From: Thelonectria olida
Lineage: Eukaryota; Ascomycota; Sordariomycetes; Hypocreales; Nectriaceae
Direction: 5' to 3'
Assembly: GCA_020736575.1 (NCBI GenBank)
Contig: JAGPYM010000003.1
Location: 62,001 to 126,000, forward strand
Length of the DNA stretch: 64,000 bases
Under the pieces are notes generated by a model. The model was not told the origin of the DNA. It made no database searches and worked only from the letters and a program-made list of their open reading frames with translations. Positions 11,776-22,252 of this stretch are shown here, piece by piece. The position numbers and the translations under genes were made by a program. Every line of letters starts with the position of its first letter. Position 1 is the first letter of the stretch.

Positions 11776-12285
11776 TGGTGTTTTCTGCCAGGTCCGACCG
11801 CCTGTTTAAACTTGTTTACCTATAACATCCTGTTTAGCCCCCGCAAGCTGTCCACACCAGTCCTTGTCAACCAGCATTACCTCAAGATGGAGACCAACAC
11901 GCACTGCCCTCCATTTGAGCCCTACAGATCCTGATTCATCATTTGCTAGCGTTGCACCCTTGACTGAACCATGCGCCTTCTCCATCGCGAAAGGCCAAAA
12001 CTTCTCCCTCGGTATTTCCACTTCTTCATCCCCGTTAGATCAGATCAATATATTAACATGTGTTCTTCCTGCAGCATTCCAGCATTGTCTAATCGAATTG
12101 CCTCTATTTGCTTTATGAGCACCTCTTCTCACCGTTTCCTCTCCTCCGAACCGTAGCCCATAGCAGTGCCTCTCGGCCGCATAGATCTATTCAACGTTGG
12201 CTTTGCCGTCCTTCTGGCCGATCAGTACATTGCAGTAGGAGCTAACGATTCTCCGGGGTTTAAACTCGAAGAAACATTGACCAAT

Positions 12286-14304
12286 ATGGCCCCATTTTGC
12301 CTTGAGGACGTCGAGATGGACGATTTCCCTGGTGTGCAGCAGCCACTTTTGTCGCTTCCCTTCTTTGGACCCGAAGCCGCCACGCCATCCACAAGGCCTT
12401 GCCCAGTTTGTCTTCGAGGATTTGCTTGGATCCGATGGGTCAGAAAATGGAAATTGGACGCATCCGCGCACAATGGCTGCTTATTTTGCCGTCTTGTTGT
12501 GATAGTCACTAACTTCTATGCCTCTGGTCTTGACTACGCGGCGGGTATCGGTATTTATCACGAAACAACTTTCATCGATGTCGTATGGATGGACGATACC
12601 AGATCTTCAAGTCGGGTTAGTCTATACGATGTTCCTGATTTTGGACCCCCTGCAACCCTGCCGGGGTTTGAGATGCCCGAAATGCCTCCGGTACAAGAGA
12701 TAATCGGCGATACCGGTTCTGATCGGGCCATGAACCTCGTGAAACAATGGGTCTACAACTGTGATGCACAGCATGCAGACTGCAGAGGCTTAACGACACG
12801 CCCTTTGCCAAAACGGGTTCTTGACGTGGGCCAACCTGAACCTGGCCAAGGACGTGTTCTCAAAGGTCGCAACATCTGCTTGTACGAAACGAAGGGCGAA
12901 TGCGTCGAATACGTCTGTCTCAGTCACTGCTGGGGAACAGCTCCAATGTTCCAGACAACCCAAGAGAACATCCACGCACGCCTGCAATCCATTCGATATG
13001 ATCACTTGCCCAAGACGTTCCAAGATGCTGTCGAGATCACACGTGAACTCAAGGTGCGGTATCTCTGGATTGATAGCCTATGTATCATTCAGAAGGATCA
13101 GCGCGATTGGATCGAGCAAGGACTCCAAATGCATGAGATTTATGGCAATGCATTCCTCACTTTGGCAGCTTCCCGTTGCAGAGGTCCTGACGAGGGCCTT
13201 TTTTCGGTATCACCCAACCACAAATTGGAGAATATGGTGTCCTCGTTAGAAGACGGAGAATTCACCATGCGTACCCGACCGAAGATCTATCATTTCGATA
13301 GCCCGGATGCATTCCCATTGCTTCAGAGAGGTTGGGTCTTCCAGGAACGCATCTTGTCACGGCGGATGTTGCATTTCGGCCCCCAGGAACTCCTTTGGGA
13401 ATGCATGACCGAGGAACTCTGCGAGTGTGGAAATATTAAAGACGGCATACATATGGATTCGAAAGTGCCGCGCAAAAAGTTATTTCTGGCCCAACAAAAC
13501 ATCTTTCTCTGGTCAAAAATTGTGGAAGGTTATTCTAGCCTTGCACTGACTCAAGAAAAAGACATACTCCCAGCACTGTCTGGGATTGCGCAGAAACACA
13601 AGCCAGCACCAAATGCCGAGTACTTAGCCGGGCTTTGGGGTGGAGAAGATTTCGACTATGGGCTATTCTGGTATGTCAAAACCTCTACACCTGTGTATCC
13701 TGGGGATGATCCCAACAATCTCCGATGCCGACCAAGCTTCCATCGTGCTCCATCATGGTCTTGGGCTTCAGTCAAGAGCGCTATCACATATGGGATACCA
13801 TCAGCTCGGCCTTCAGCTGTCGAGATCCAATCTGTCAAAGTCATTCCGGCAGGGCGTAATTCTGCTGGAGAAGTGATATATGGGGAGCTTACTGTCGCTG
13901 GCTGGGTCACGGAGGTTACCTGCCACCGTGGTGCTCAGACACGCGAACGGTGGCCTGGGTCACCTCTTGAGCTACGAATGGATGGGGCAAGTCTAAAGAA
14001 CGTGACCATCTATCCAGATTATTCCTGGGCAAGGGATGAGAAATGGTGGATCCACGAAACTCAACATCTGTTGTGTCTCCACCTCATAACAACATCTGCT
14101 GGAGAAAAGGAAGATGGTTGGGTAACCAGTGCAAGCCGTGTCAATGCAGAGGACGAGTACTGGTTCCTACTTCTAGCCGACTTTATGAGAACCGCAACGG
14201 CTTTCCAGCGAGTTGGCATGCTTCAACTTAAAGGAAGAAGTTACGAGGACAACGCGAGATTTCGACAGTCATTCGTAAGATTCGATGAAATTACCATTTA
14301 TTAG
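12286..14304 (+). CDS. HET-domain heterokaryon incompatibility protein
   Basis: Single-exon gene of 672 residues. Residues about 205-360 form the HET domain (PF06985): VCLSHCWG, then 'LPKTFQDAVEITREL', 'YLWIDSLCIIQ' and 'IYGNAFLTLAA', all in the family order. A typical HET tail follows: 'LLQRGWVFQERILSRR', 'ELLWEC' and, further on, 'RAPSWSWASV'. The frame stays open upstream to about 12166, but the first ATG is at 12286 and gives a family-typical N-terminus. HET-domain proteins trigger incompatibility or programmed cell death on non-self recognition, usually together with a partner locus; none is recognisable here. The gene sits between two copies of a duplicated sequence (11451-11775 and 14393-14535), so it may have been part of a local duplication or rearrangement. 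Confidence 0.88.
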   Translation: MAPFCLEDVEMDDFPGVQQPLLSLPFFGPEAATPSTRPCPVCLRGFAWIRWVRKWKLDASAHNGCLFCRLVVIVTNFYASGLDYAAGIGIYHETTFIDVVWMDDTRSSSRVSLYDVPDFGPPATLPGFEMPEMPPVQEIIGDTGSDRAMNLVKQWVYNCDAQHADCRGLTTRPLPKRVLDVGQPEPGQGRVLKGRNICLYETKGECVEYVCLSHCWGTAPMFQTTQENIHARLQSIRYDHLPKTFQDAVEITRELKVRYLWIDSLCIIQKDQRDWIEQGLQMHEIYGNAFLTLAASRCRGPDEGLFSVSPNHKLENMVSSLEDGEFTMRTRPKIYHFDSPDAFPLLQRGWVFQERILSRRMLHFGPQELLWECMTEELCECGNIKDGIHMDSKVPRKKLFLAQQNIFLWSKIVEGYSSLALTQEKDILPALSGIAQKHKPAPNAEYLAGLWGGEDFDYGLFWYVKTSTPVYPGDDPNNLRCRPSFHRAPSWSWASVKSAITYGIPSARPSAVEIQSVKVIPAGRNSAGEVIYGELTVAGWVTEVTCHRGAQTRERWPGSPLELRMDGASLKNVTIYPDYSWARDEKWWIHETQHLLCLHLITTSAGEKEDGWVTSASRVNAEDEYWFLLLADFMRTATAFQRVGMLQLKGRSYEDNARFRQSFVRFDEITIY

Positions 14305-14935
14305 ATAGGAATAAAGGACTATTTCTTACGCTTGCGAATGGCGCAATGCTGTACTGAGACCGGTTGGAAGACCAGTGCCGACGGTTATTGAAACCTTTCG
14401 CCCTGTCTCATCTGGGACAACGCACTCTCCTTGTGTAAAATATTTTGCCCCGTCGAATTCATACGCAAAGACGCAGGGCTTTCCCTTTTCGATGCGAGAG
14501 AAGCCTGCACCCTTCAACTGCATGCTCTTGGAAGAGGGCAAGGGAACTGAAATGCCAACCTCGCACTATTTATCCAGATGCGGAAAAGCGCCGTCTGTTC
14601 GGAATCATCAGCTTCATTCCGGTCTGTGGTTGTGGGGTGGAATGATGTGAAGTCGCACAAATGGTCTCTATCGGGGTTGGCGTATCAGGATCGGAACCCT
14701 CACTTTGATTCCGACATTTGTTCTTTGAGCCGGAGGATGAAAAAGTAGATACAAGGCTCGCACTACTTGCCCCAATGAGGGAGAGCAACAAAAACACGCA
14801 AGAATGAGACGCCAAAGGGACAATAAAAGCCTCTCATGGACGTAGTTAATGTAGTATGTAACTTTGCCCGTGTCTCTACGTCATCTTCCCCGTCTACTGC
14901 TCTCAGTTCCCGTTGCTTTGCTCCGAAAAAACAAT
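14305..14935. other. Intergenic region with the intact copy of the duplicated segment
   Basis: Contains the 14393-14535 copy described next. A minus-strand frame (about 14326-14556) reads as plausible protein, for example FAYEFDGAKYFTQGECVV, but has no start of its own and no recognised family. It may be the remnant of a gene shared by both copies. Otherwise only the upstream region of the amine oxidase gene. Confidence 0.45.
14393..14535. repeat. Less-mutated copy of the duplicated segment
   Basis: Matches 11299-11317 plus 11451 onward in the same orientation, with the small inverted-repeat element absent. Base composition is normal, so this copy escaped most of the C-to-T change seen at 11451-11775. 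The shared stretch cctttcgccctgtct is identical at 11301-11315 and 14394-14408. Confidence 0.65.
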
Positions 14936-16504
14936 ATGCCATCGTCTCGCGAAGGCTACCTCTGGACCCCTTCGACTGAGGTCGTAGGGCTGACGACGGA
15001 CTCTGTTGTAGCCGGAACCCCGACATCTGCAATTCACGACAGTTACGACGTCGTTGTAGTCGGCACTGGCTTTGCCGGCCTCATTGCCGCTCGAAACCTC
15101 AGCCAGAATACTAATCACAGAGTTTTGCTCGTCGAAGGGCGCGATCGGATCGGCGGGAGGACATGGACAGGAAAGGCGCTTGGAGAAGAGTTTGAGATGG
15201 GAGGAACATGGGTTCATTGGTAAACTCGCTGCCAGCTTCTTATACTGACATGTGTTAATGTTTACAGGAACCAACCTCACCTGTACTCGGAAATTCACCG
15301 CTACGGCCTTCACGTCAACTTGAAGAGCTCTGCCGGGACTACAGCCGCCAAAAACACCTTCTACACAGCAGCCATGAGCTCATGCGCCGAGATTGACGGA
15401 GACGAACTAAACGCTGCTGTCCAACGAGCTGCAGACGCATTCTTCTCCATCGATGGTCTATCCAGCCGCGAATTGATGCCTTACTCCCCACGAGCCATAC
15501 CGAAAGCCAGCCATCTGGACAAAATACGATCACCTGTCCGCCAAGGACCGCCTCGATCAGCTCGATATTCCACAATTGGAAAAGGACCTGTTTGATGGCA
15601 TGATCAGTACTTTTGGAGCTGTGCCCGGCAGCCAGTGTGGCTTCACCGAAGTCTTGCGCTGGTATGCGCTGGGGAACCACAGCATGGCGAGCGTCTTTGA
15701 GCTTGCTGGGTGGTACAAGCTTGGAAAAGGAGGCATGACCTCTTTTGCCAGAGCGGTTCTGTCAGACTACCGTGGACACTTGCTCTTCAACACCGAGGTG
15801 GAGAAGGTTGTCCAGCGAGGCAAGTCGGTCCTCCTTTCGGCACGGAACGGTCTGCAGATCCAGGCGAGATACCTCATCTCAACGATTCCGCTGTAAGTCG
15901 TGACCGAATCGGAATACTCGCGGTCCTGGCTAACGTGAGGAGCAATTGCCTTGATGACATCGTCTTTTCTCCTCCGCTATCGCCTCTCCGACAGGAAGCT
16001 ATCAAAGCTGGCCATATCAACCGGGGCGCAAAGATTCATTTCCACCTCGCCCAGACCGAGCCTGGGTGGTTCTCGCAGGCAAGCGGTTACGGAGTCTCGC
16101 CTTGGTGCTTTGCCTTCTCCGACCATAACGGAACCACCGTAAAGGACGGAACGTACTGCATTGGCTTTGGATACGGATCTCATCTCATGGACCCTCGCGC
16201 CAGCGCCGAAATTACCTCGACGTTCAAGCAGTACCTGAAGCCTGGAGCCGAGATCAAGGCGTACCTTACCCACGACTGGATGAACGATCGGTTTGCGAAA
16301 GGGACTTGGTCTTGCTGGGGCCCTAATTCCATGACCAAATGGTTGAAGGAGCTTCAGAAGCCGGATGGGCGAATTTTCTTCGCCAGCGCTGACTGGGCGG
16401 ATGGATGGAGGGGGTTTATTGACGGTGCAATTGAGAGAGGTGCCGTTGCAGGACGAGAAGTGGAAGAGCTGCTGGGCTCCGATGCTCCGAGAATGAAGCT
16501 ATAG
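14936..16504 (+). CDS. Flavin-containing amine oxidase with a +1 frameshift
   Basis: Monoamine-oxidase-type FAD enzyme (PF01593) that would oxidise amines to imines or aldehydes. Exons: 14936-15219, 15268-15892 and 15943-16504. The N-terminal dinucleotide fold reads VVVVGTGFAGLIAARNL, followed by RIGGRTWTG and EMGGTWVHW across the first intron. The C-terminal FAD clamp is DGWRGFIDGAIERG. Within exon 2 the frame breaks at 15485. Before it comes RELMPY. One extra base (T in TACTCCCC) must be skipped to read PHEPYRKPAIWTKYDHL, which is what the family has there. No intron fits. With the break the protein stops early at 15595, so the gene is either a recent pseudogene or carries a one-base sequence error. 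The rest of the reading frame is intact, which argues for an error or a very young lesion. Confidence 0.75.
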
Positions 16505-19500
16505 AGTTATTATCCTAAACATTGTACATGTTGGCTTAGGGTTAGGGTTAAACCACATTCTCTCCCACACTTCAGACCCCATGGTCCTTGTTTGTTTGTT
16601 GTGCCAGCCTAGCTCAGCCAGAGCTCAACGGTTGCACGTCTCGGGATTATGCTAGGCATCGTCGCGCTTAGATGATAGCCGGGCAATGCCGGGCACTGAT
16701 TTATTTACTCGGGGCTGATCTTAATGCCGGCCAGAGATGTACGAATAGCAGTCACTATTTCTCATCAAAGTCACTCTGTTCTAACAGCTACTCAACAAGG
16801 CTCACAAGAAGCATCGGTATGACGGCGCTGATGGACTGATTCTGTCGTCATGCTCTCGTCCTTGTCTCGATTTTGTCGCGCTTTGGCCTCCGCGTTCCTC
16901 TTGGCAGGTCAAAGCGGTCCGCAGCTAGTTCTAATCTGTATCCGTACTCCCAAGCGTGGACGGCTCTGCGGGGTTTTCAGAGGCGGCACAGCTTGCATGA
17001 GCCAGCATTGGATGCAATATCGTGTTTCTCAACGCTTCAGATTCTCATCCCTCCTGCAGCCACTAGCCGTACTACACGCCACTGACCCTAGATGCCCGTT
17101 GCTATGACGTCCGCCCTCGCGTTAGTGGGCCACATGTGCTCCGTAGCGCGGGCGTGCAGTTGTCAACACGCATGCACCGACGGGAATTGTGCATTTTGAC
17201 AGGAAGCGTGAACTTGGGGACACAAACTTACACATGGGCCAGTTCGTGTTAGTTTTCCCGGAATGCAATGCGGGACAGGTACAGTAGGGCATCGCATACG
17301 ATAATGTCTATGCCTTTTAAATAACTCTTTCGAGTCTTGCTCTACGGTATCCTCGGGCGTTGAGTTTGCGATCAAGCCCTCAGCCTTACGGTGGAGCCCT
17401 TGACGAGAGGGATCCCAAGCTGTGTCCCCTTGGGAATTTTCTAACCGGCAATTAAGCTTGGTTGTCCTACCAGGAGCTTGTTTCATGGGAAGACATTCCC
17501 GGTCCGCACATTATTGGTATGGCCCTACAGCTCTCGTCATCGCAATGTTCCGACCCATCCTAGATGTTCCTGCGGCGTAGCAAGCCGGCAGATGGGCGGA
17601 TCAGCACACGGGACAGCTCAAGCGCAGCTCAGGGTTGCTCGAGCCTGCCGCAGGGGTTTCCAAGCAGAGGGCAAACACGACCTGTCACTTCGACTGGCCG
17701 CGAAAGTGAAGAGAGGGGATGGGAGCTCTTATCAAATTGGCACGCCGCAAACTCTAAAATGCAGCCACAACTGTTAGATATTGGCCCTAGTTGTGACTGA
17801 AAGCGGAATGATTCGTCTCCTAGAACCCGTGTTCGTAAGAGGGGGTCTTGTCTTGTGAGTCTGAGTGATCGCGGCCGAGAGTCTGACGCGGCTGGAACCA
17901 CATGGGACGACCCAAGCCCCCCATCCCCAGCACGAATGCGGCCAACCAAAGCCGCGACACCCATTAATCCACTGGGCTGCGTCGAGAGGGAAATGGACAG
18001 GATGAAGAAGCTCCCCACCACCAAGTCGGTAGGATCCCCAGGACCCGGCTCTCGCAATTCCCAAAACGCTTTGCATGCTTCTCAACCATGTACGCATCCA
18101 TTCTAAGACATAGCCTATCGCTAGCCCCCCTCAGATGTCGATCTTTCCCCCTCCCACCTCTTGTGCCCCTGTCTCCATTGGCTTTTACGTAAGGCTTCTG
18201 TGGGGATGGAAAACTGGACGCCGGCGGATTGAGAAACAGGCATACACACAGACACACATGCACAGGTCCAGAACGAGAGAGACGGGGAGCAGGAGAGGAA
18301 GCCAGGTTGAGAAGATGGATGGTGGACTATCAGTTGCGACAAATGATGGCTCAAAGCTTCCGGTTGAGCTTCTCGGATCAGATCATCACATCCAGGGCGT
18401 CATGGTCTCGAGCTGACCGAGGAGAGAGTTGACACGTCGTCCACCGCAGGAGCATCACGAGCTTCAGCCATATGGACCCTGAGCGTCGTAGTGAAGTACG
18501 TGCCAGGACCGACGGCATTCCCCAGGGGCCTGTCCCACCCCAAACCATGGCTCGACCTCGGACTACGGGCCCGATCGATTGGTAGCTTTCTGGCGTGCCC
18601 CCCTCGAGCTCCTCATTCCCGCCAGGGTTCGACAGGGACAATAGGGCCGCTAGCATATCGAGACAGATGGATGACAGCTGTCAGGATGAATTGGTCTCGA
18701 TGAGGCCGTCTTGGAGCAAGTAGAACATGCCATCTTGGTAGAAGCATATTGTTCATCAGTCGAGCCAAAAAAGACTTGATCAATTGTCACATGCGCGCGG
18801 TGCTTCTTGGCTGTTGCTTTGCCAGGCTGCGCCTCGTCTGTCTCTGTGCCGCCTGCTTGCCTTTCATAAACCCGTCCCCTCCCTCCCTCCCTGCTCGGCC
18901 CCGCATGCGCTTTGGGCCGTAGTGTTCTTTCCTCTCTTCTCGCAACCCTTGCCAAGGCTGCTTGTCGGGGAGGGCCATTAGAGCTGGGTCAATATGCTCG
19001 AAAAGTGTGTCGGGGTTCAGGCAAGTACTTGCGGGCGGACCACCTGCTCCGTTGGGCTGTGTGGCTGATCAGTGAGGTGTGGTCGCACATGTCCGTCATG
19101 CAGGGGGTTGTGAGGCTGACAGCAACAACGTAGGAGACTACAGGGCAAATGCCGGATTCCTGGCTCAACCTTCTTTAGGCAAGCAGACAATGGATCATAG
19201 TTGCGTTTCTGGTAGGGGCGATGGCTGAGGATGTATCAGCCCCTCCGAGCGGGATGCCCCTCTCCGTGTCTCTCTCTCGCTCGAGGACGGCGTGCTCTTG
19301 ATAGACTTGAACACAGCACAAACACATCCATTAATGCCATGTGTGTCAGAAGCACTCGCTGGGCCCTCTCTCTGTCTGCCGCTCGACTATTTCTATATCA
19401 CACCGCCCCTCTCCTTAATTGTAATGTGATCCAACCAAACCAAACCACTGCTCACATTCGTCTCAGTTGCCACCTCGTCTCAATTTCCACCTGTGCTACC

Positions 19501-19517
19501 TTCGTCCTCCTCCCACC
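16505..19517. other. Three-kilobase gene-free stretch
   Basis: Reading frames of up to about 140 codons occur on both strands but none resembles a protein family, and their composition (many Pro, Ser, Arg, Cys) is that of random frames in GC-rich DNA. A short telomere-like repeat lies at 16536-16550. The last part, with CT-rich runs near 19250-19510, is probably the promoter and leader of the gene at 19518. No RNA gene recognised. Confidence 0.5.
16536..16550. repeat. Short interstitial telomere-like repeat
   Basis: Reads ttagggttagggtta, two and a half units of the TTAGGG telomere repeat of most filamentous fungi, just after the amine oxidase stop. It is too short to mark a chromosome end or fusion with any confidence. 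Confidence 0.35.
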
Positions 19518-20951
19518 ATGGGCAGCCTCACTAAGCAGCCAAGTCTGCTGTTCAATCCCAAGCTGGTCCGCGAGCACTTCCTTAAGGGCAATACTACGTG
19601 CCCATGTGCTGAGAGTGGCTCACAGAACAACCATCGTCGAGGCTTCAGACCTAAGAACAGGGGATCAATTGGATTCAATAGCTCTTCATCAGGACTTATT
19701 GGCAACCAACCCGAATCAGGGACTTCCCACGAGGACGACTACCAGCACTACGAAACCTCTGACGAAATCCGGGACATCTTTGAGCCTGGCCCAGGAGAAA
19801 CCAAAGAAGACGTCAAACCCCGCCTCCAGAAGAAGCAATACCCGGCCTTTCCGTCCCCTGCCGACCTTCAATCACTAGAACCACCATCGCCACCCCCAAA
19901 CAAACCGCTTCCCCAAATCCCCACACAGATTAAACCCCAAAAAGCACCACAAGGGGCACCCAGAGAGGCGGAGGGTCGTCCCGTTCCCCCTTGGAACCCT
20001 GAGAACACTCGACCCCAGGCCCGAAAAGCCGGGGCAGCCTACTCGCCCTTCCCAAACCTTGTCGTATTCCCTCCAAGGACTGCATCCATTACGCCTTCAT
20101 CGCGGCGCTCTCGGGAGACAAAAAAGCCCCTGCGACCGCCTCGCCCTAATACCGCCGCCACTAAGCAAGCTCATCGACATATTGCTGAGCTCTATAACCA
20201 CCTATCTGGAGAGAAAGAGCAGGCTATTGAGGAGCTTCACGAGGAAGCTATTCATGAATTCCTCCAACAGGTTGTCAGGAACCCTCCAGTTCAAGAATCG
20301 GTTACGGCCTCTTATGGTGGAAATGTCTTCGGCCCTCTCGATGAGGTCATTATGCGTACCGAAGTCAAGTTTGCTCAGCCTTCGCCTAAAAGCCCTCCAG
20401 ATTCGGCTCTCTCCTTGCACCCCGCGGAGTACGGCTCGGGTGAAAATACTCCCATCCTCTCTCGGCCATCCTCGCCTGGAACATCCCCAGAGACCTCCCC
20501 CAAGACTGCTCGTTATCATGACCGTCGACCGACAGGAGCACCTCTTGAGTCCGGTATAAAGACCAGCTCCCCTGAAAGTCGGACACCAACGGCAACTTCA
20601 GAGACCAGCCCCAAGAGTCCACCCCGTGAGAGGCTAATATCTATTGTCTCCACGGCGAGTCGATCCGCCACCCACCTTGCTATGCCTAGCTCGGAACCTC
20701 GTCCTGTGCTTACCAAGAAGTCGGCTCCCAATCTTCGAAGAGCAGCCAAACCTGAGCCTCTTGAACTTCCTCCACTTCCTCAGCCTCCTTGGCTTGATAC
20801 CGCCGCGCACTCTTACTTTGACAACAAAGACGACGAAAAATATATACTCTTTGGCTTCCTCCGTATCCATAGACGCGGAAGCAGCGAAGGTAATGGATCG
20901 AACAAGAAGAGATCTTTGAGCTTCAGATGGCGCCGTGCCAATACCGACTGA
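19518..20951 (+). CDS. Proline-rich, mostly disordered protein of unknown function
   Basis: Single exon, 477 residues; the start ATG has a strong context (CACCATGGG). No family recognised. Most of the sequence is low-complexity Pro/Ser/Thr (for example PPSPPPNKPLPQIP and many SP/TP pairs, possible proline-directed phosphorylation sites). One segment around residues 225-260 is predicted helical and acidic (AELYNHLSGEKEQAIEELHE). The basic C-terminus, ending FLRIHRRGSS...KKRSLSFRWRR, could be a nuclear or membrane-binding signal. No signal peptide or transmembrane helix. The long uninterrupted frame and codon pattern make it a real gene; role unknown. Confidence 0.65.
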   Translation: MGSLTKQPSLLFNPKLVREHFLKGNTTCPCAESGSQNNHRRGFRPKNRGSIGFNSSSSGLIGNQPESGTSHEDDYQHYETSDEIRDIFEPGPGETKEDVKPRLQKKQYPAFPSPADLQSLEPPSPPPNKPLPQIPTQIKPQKAPQGAPREAEGRPVPPWNPENTRPQARKAGAAYSPFPNLVVFPPRTASITPSSRRSRETKKPLRPPRPNTAATKQAHRHIAELYNHLSGEKEQAIEELHEEAIHEFLQQVVRNPPVQESVTASYGGNVFGPLDEVIMRTEVKFAQPSPKSPPDSALSLHPAEYGSGENTPILSRPSSPGTSPETSPKTARYHDRRPTGAPLESGIKTSSPESRTPTATSETSPKSPPRERLISIVSTASRSATHLAMPSSEPRPVLTKKSAPNLRRAAKPEPLELPPLPQPPWLDTAAHSYFDNKDDEKYILFGFLRIHRRGSSEGNGSNKKRSLSFRWRRANTD

Positions 20952-21880
20952 GCATCAACCTCATCACGCGGATAATCCTCACCTCGCGGATCACCCTTAC
21001 CTCATAGGATCCGCCTGTGTTACTGGTAGCGCCAAGCGTTGATGATGTCTAAATCCGACCGGTTCCGTATACCAGCCGAATGCGCTTCAGCAGCCGTTGC
21101 AATTCCGGGTCTCCCGTGGCGTGAACTGGTTGGTTCAGTAGGACCACTGTGCTGAACCTCTTCTATAGCGCGTGTGCCTTGTCGTGCTAGTGCTTTTGTT
21201 CAGTTGCATCGGTTTCTGATAGATAAGCTAAATGGGGCCGTTAGGGCTGTTGTGCTGAAGAACTTGCCTTTTAGGAGACATAGATAATACCAAACTCTGA
21301 CTGGACGTCTGGACTTCTGGTTTGGTTAACTGTATGATCTTTTGGTCTGTTGGATGTAACATAGATAAAGAATTGACTAGCCAGAGTAGAGGATGACAAT
21401 AGCCTTTCTGTGTCTATCCTAGTCGAAATAACCTATTACCTTTTTTATCGTCAAACAGAATACAAGAGCATAGTTTATACCGACTGGGCGCAAGGAGCTG
21501 CGGGAAGGTCGGGCGATGGCGCGCCGAGCCTTTGCCGTGCCCTTATTAGCTGTTGTGCGATGCAGTCTCGCAACGAGTTGCGAGAATTGATTGATCTTTT
21601 AGCTCTGCTGGATCGGCCTATTGACGGATCAGTCACATCGCGCTAACCCTTACACAAGTATAAGCAGCCTGTTATAACACTCCTGGGCCATATAGAAAGG
21701 GCTTCTCATTAATATTAGTATATAAATAATTTCGGTTCGATGTTATCAATGGGACTAGAATCCAATTTCCATAATGGGCCTGGCTTTTTCCCTTTGTCTT
21801 CAGTAACCCCCTCACTGCAAGCGGAAAGGCATTGCCATGCAGCATCTCAGTAGCCTCCCAACTTTAGGGCCATTATTTCC
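20952..21880. other. Intergenic region, no feature seen
   Basis: Lies between the 3' ends of two convergent genes. No coding signal, repeat or RNA gene was recognised. A short AT-rich patch is present near 21710-21740. Confidence 0.4.
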
Positions 21881-22252
21881 TCAGCAGGTCGAGTGAAATA
21901 ACCCCCCGACAGCTGCAGTTCCAGCAAGTGAGTTATAGATTTCAACCGCCTTGCGCGTTTCGGCGACATGAACAGCAACACCCTTCCCTTCGAGATAGCT
22001 CAGTGTCGCTGGGTCGATCTGCAGCTTCAAGTCCATGCCCTGTGATAAAACAATAGTGGTAGCGCCTTTCTGCAAAAGCTCCTCGACGTCGACAACCCGA
22101 ATTCCTGGGTTGTGTCGCATGCCTGTCTCGCCCCAGTCCCAGGACCGGCCGCCACCAGGGTAGAGCTTGAAATCCTTGCCAGGCTCCAGCCCAGCAATTT
22201 CCATGTGGCCCCAGGCGATAGATGCGATTTTGGGGGATTGTTCAGATGACAT
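21881..22252 (-). CDS. AAMDC/Mth938-like domain protein (DUF498)
   Basis: A 123-residue single-exon protein that is essentially one Mth938-like domain (PF04430), also found in human AAMDC and in mitochondrial NDUFAF3-type proteins. Diagnostic stretches are IASIAWGHMEI, 'DFKLYPGGGRSWDW', 'VEELLQKGATTIVLSQGM' and the C-terminal 'GTAAVGGLFHSTC'. The ATG at 22252 gives a start right before the domain; the frame is open a little further but without another ATG. The family fold is known; its molecular activity is not settled. The nearest genes do not suggest a pathway. Confidence 0.85.
   Translation of the reverse strand: MSSEQSPKIASIAWGHMEIAGLEPGKDFKLYPGGGRSWDWGETGMRHNPGIRVVDVEELLQKGATTIVLSQGMDLKLQIDPATLSYLEGKGVAVHVAETRKAVEIYNSLAGTAAVGGLFHSTC

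Larger units (their letters stand above)
11203..12285. other. Intergenic region containing MITE-like insert and RIP-like AT-rich block
   Basis: About 1.1 kb upstream of the HET gene. It contains a small inverted-repeat element (11319-11450) and an AT-rich block (11451-11775), both listed separately. The remainder, 11780-12285, has normal base composition and presumably holds the HET gene promoter and leader. Confidence 0.6.

Noticed and set aside
16536..16550. Possible chromosome-end or fusion point
   Set aside because: Only two and a half telomere units and ordinary sequence on both sides.
17629..18057. 142-codon minus-strand open frame in the 16.5-19.5 kb gap
   Set aside because: Overlaps several other random frames of similar length; no recognisable motif and no start context.
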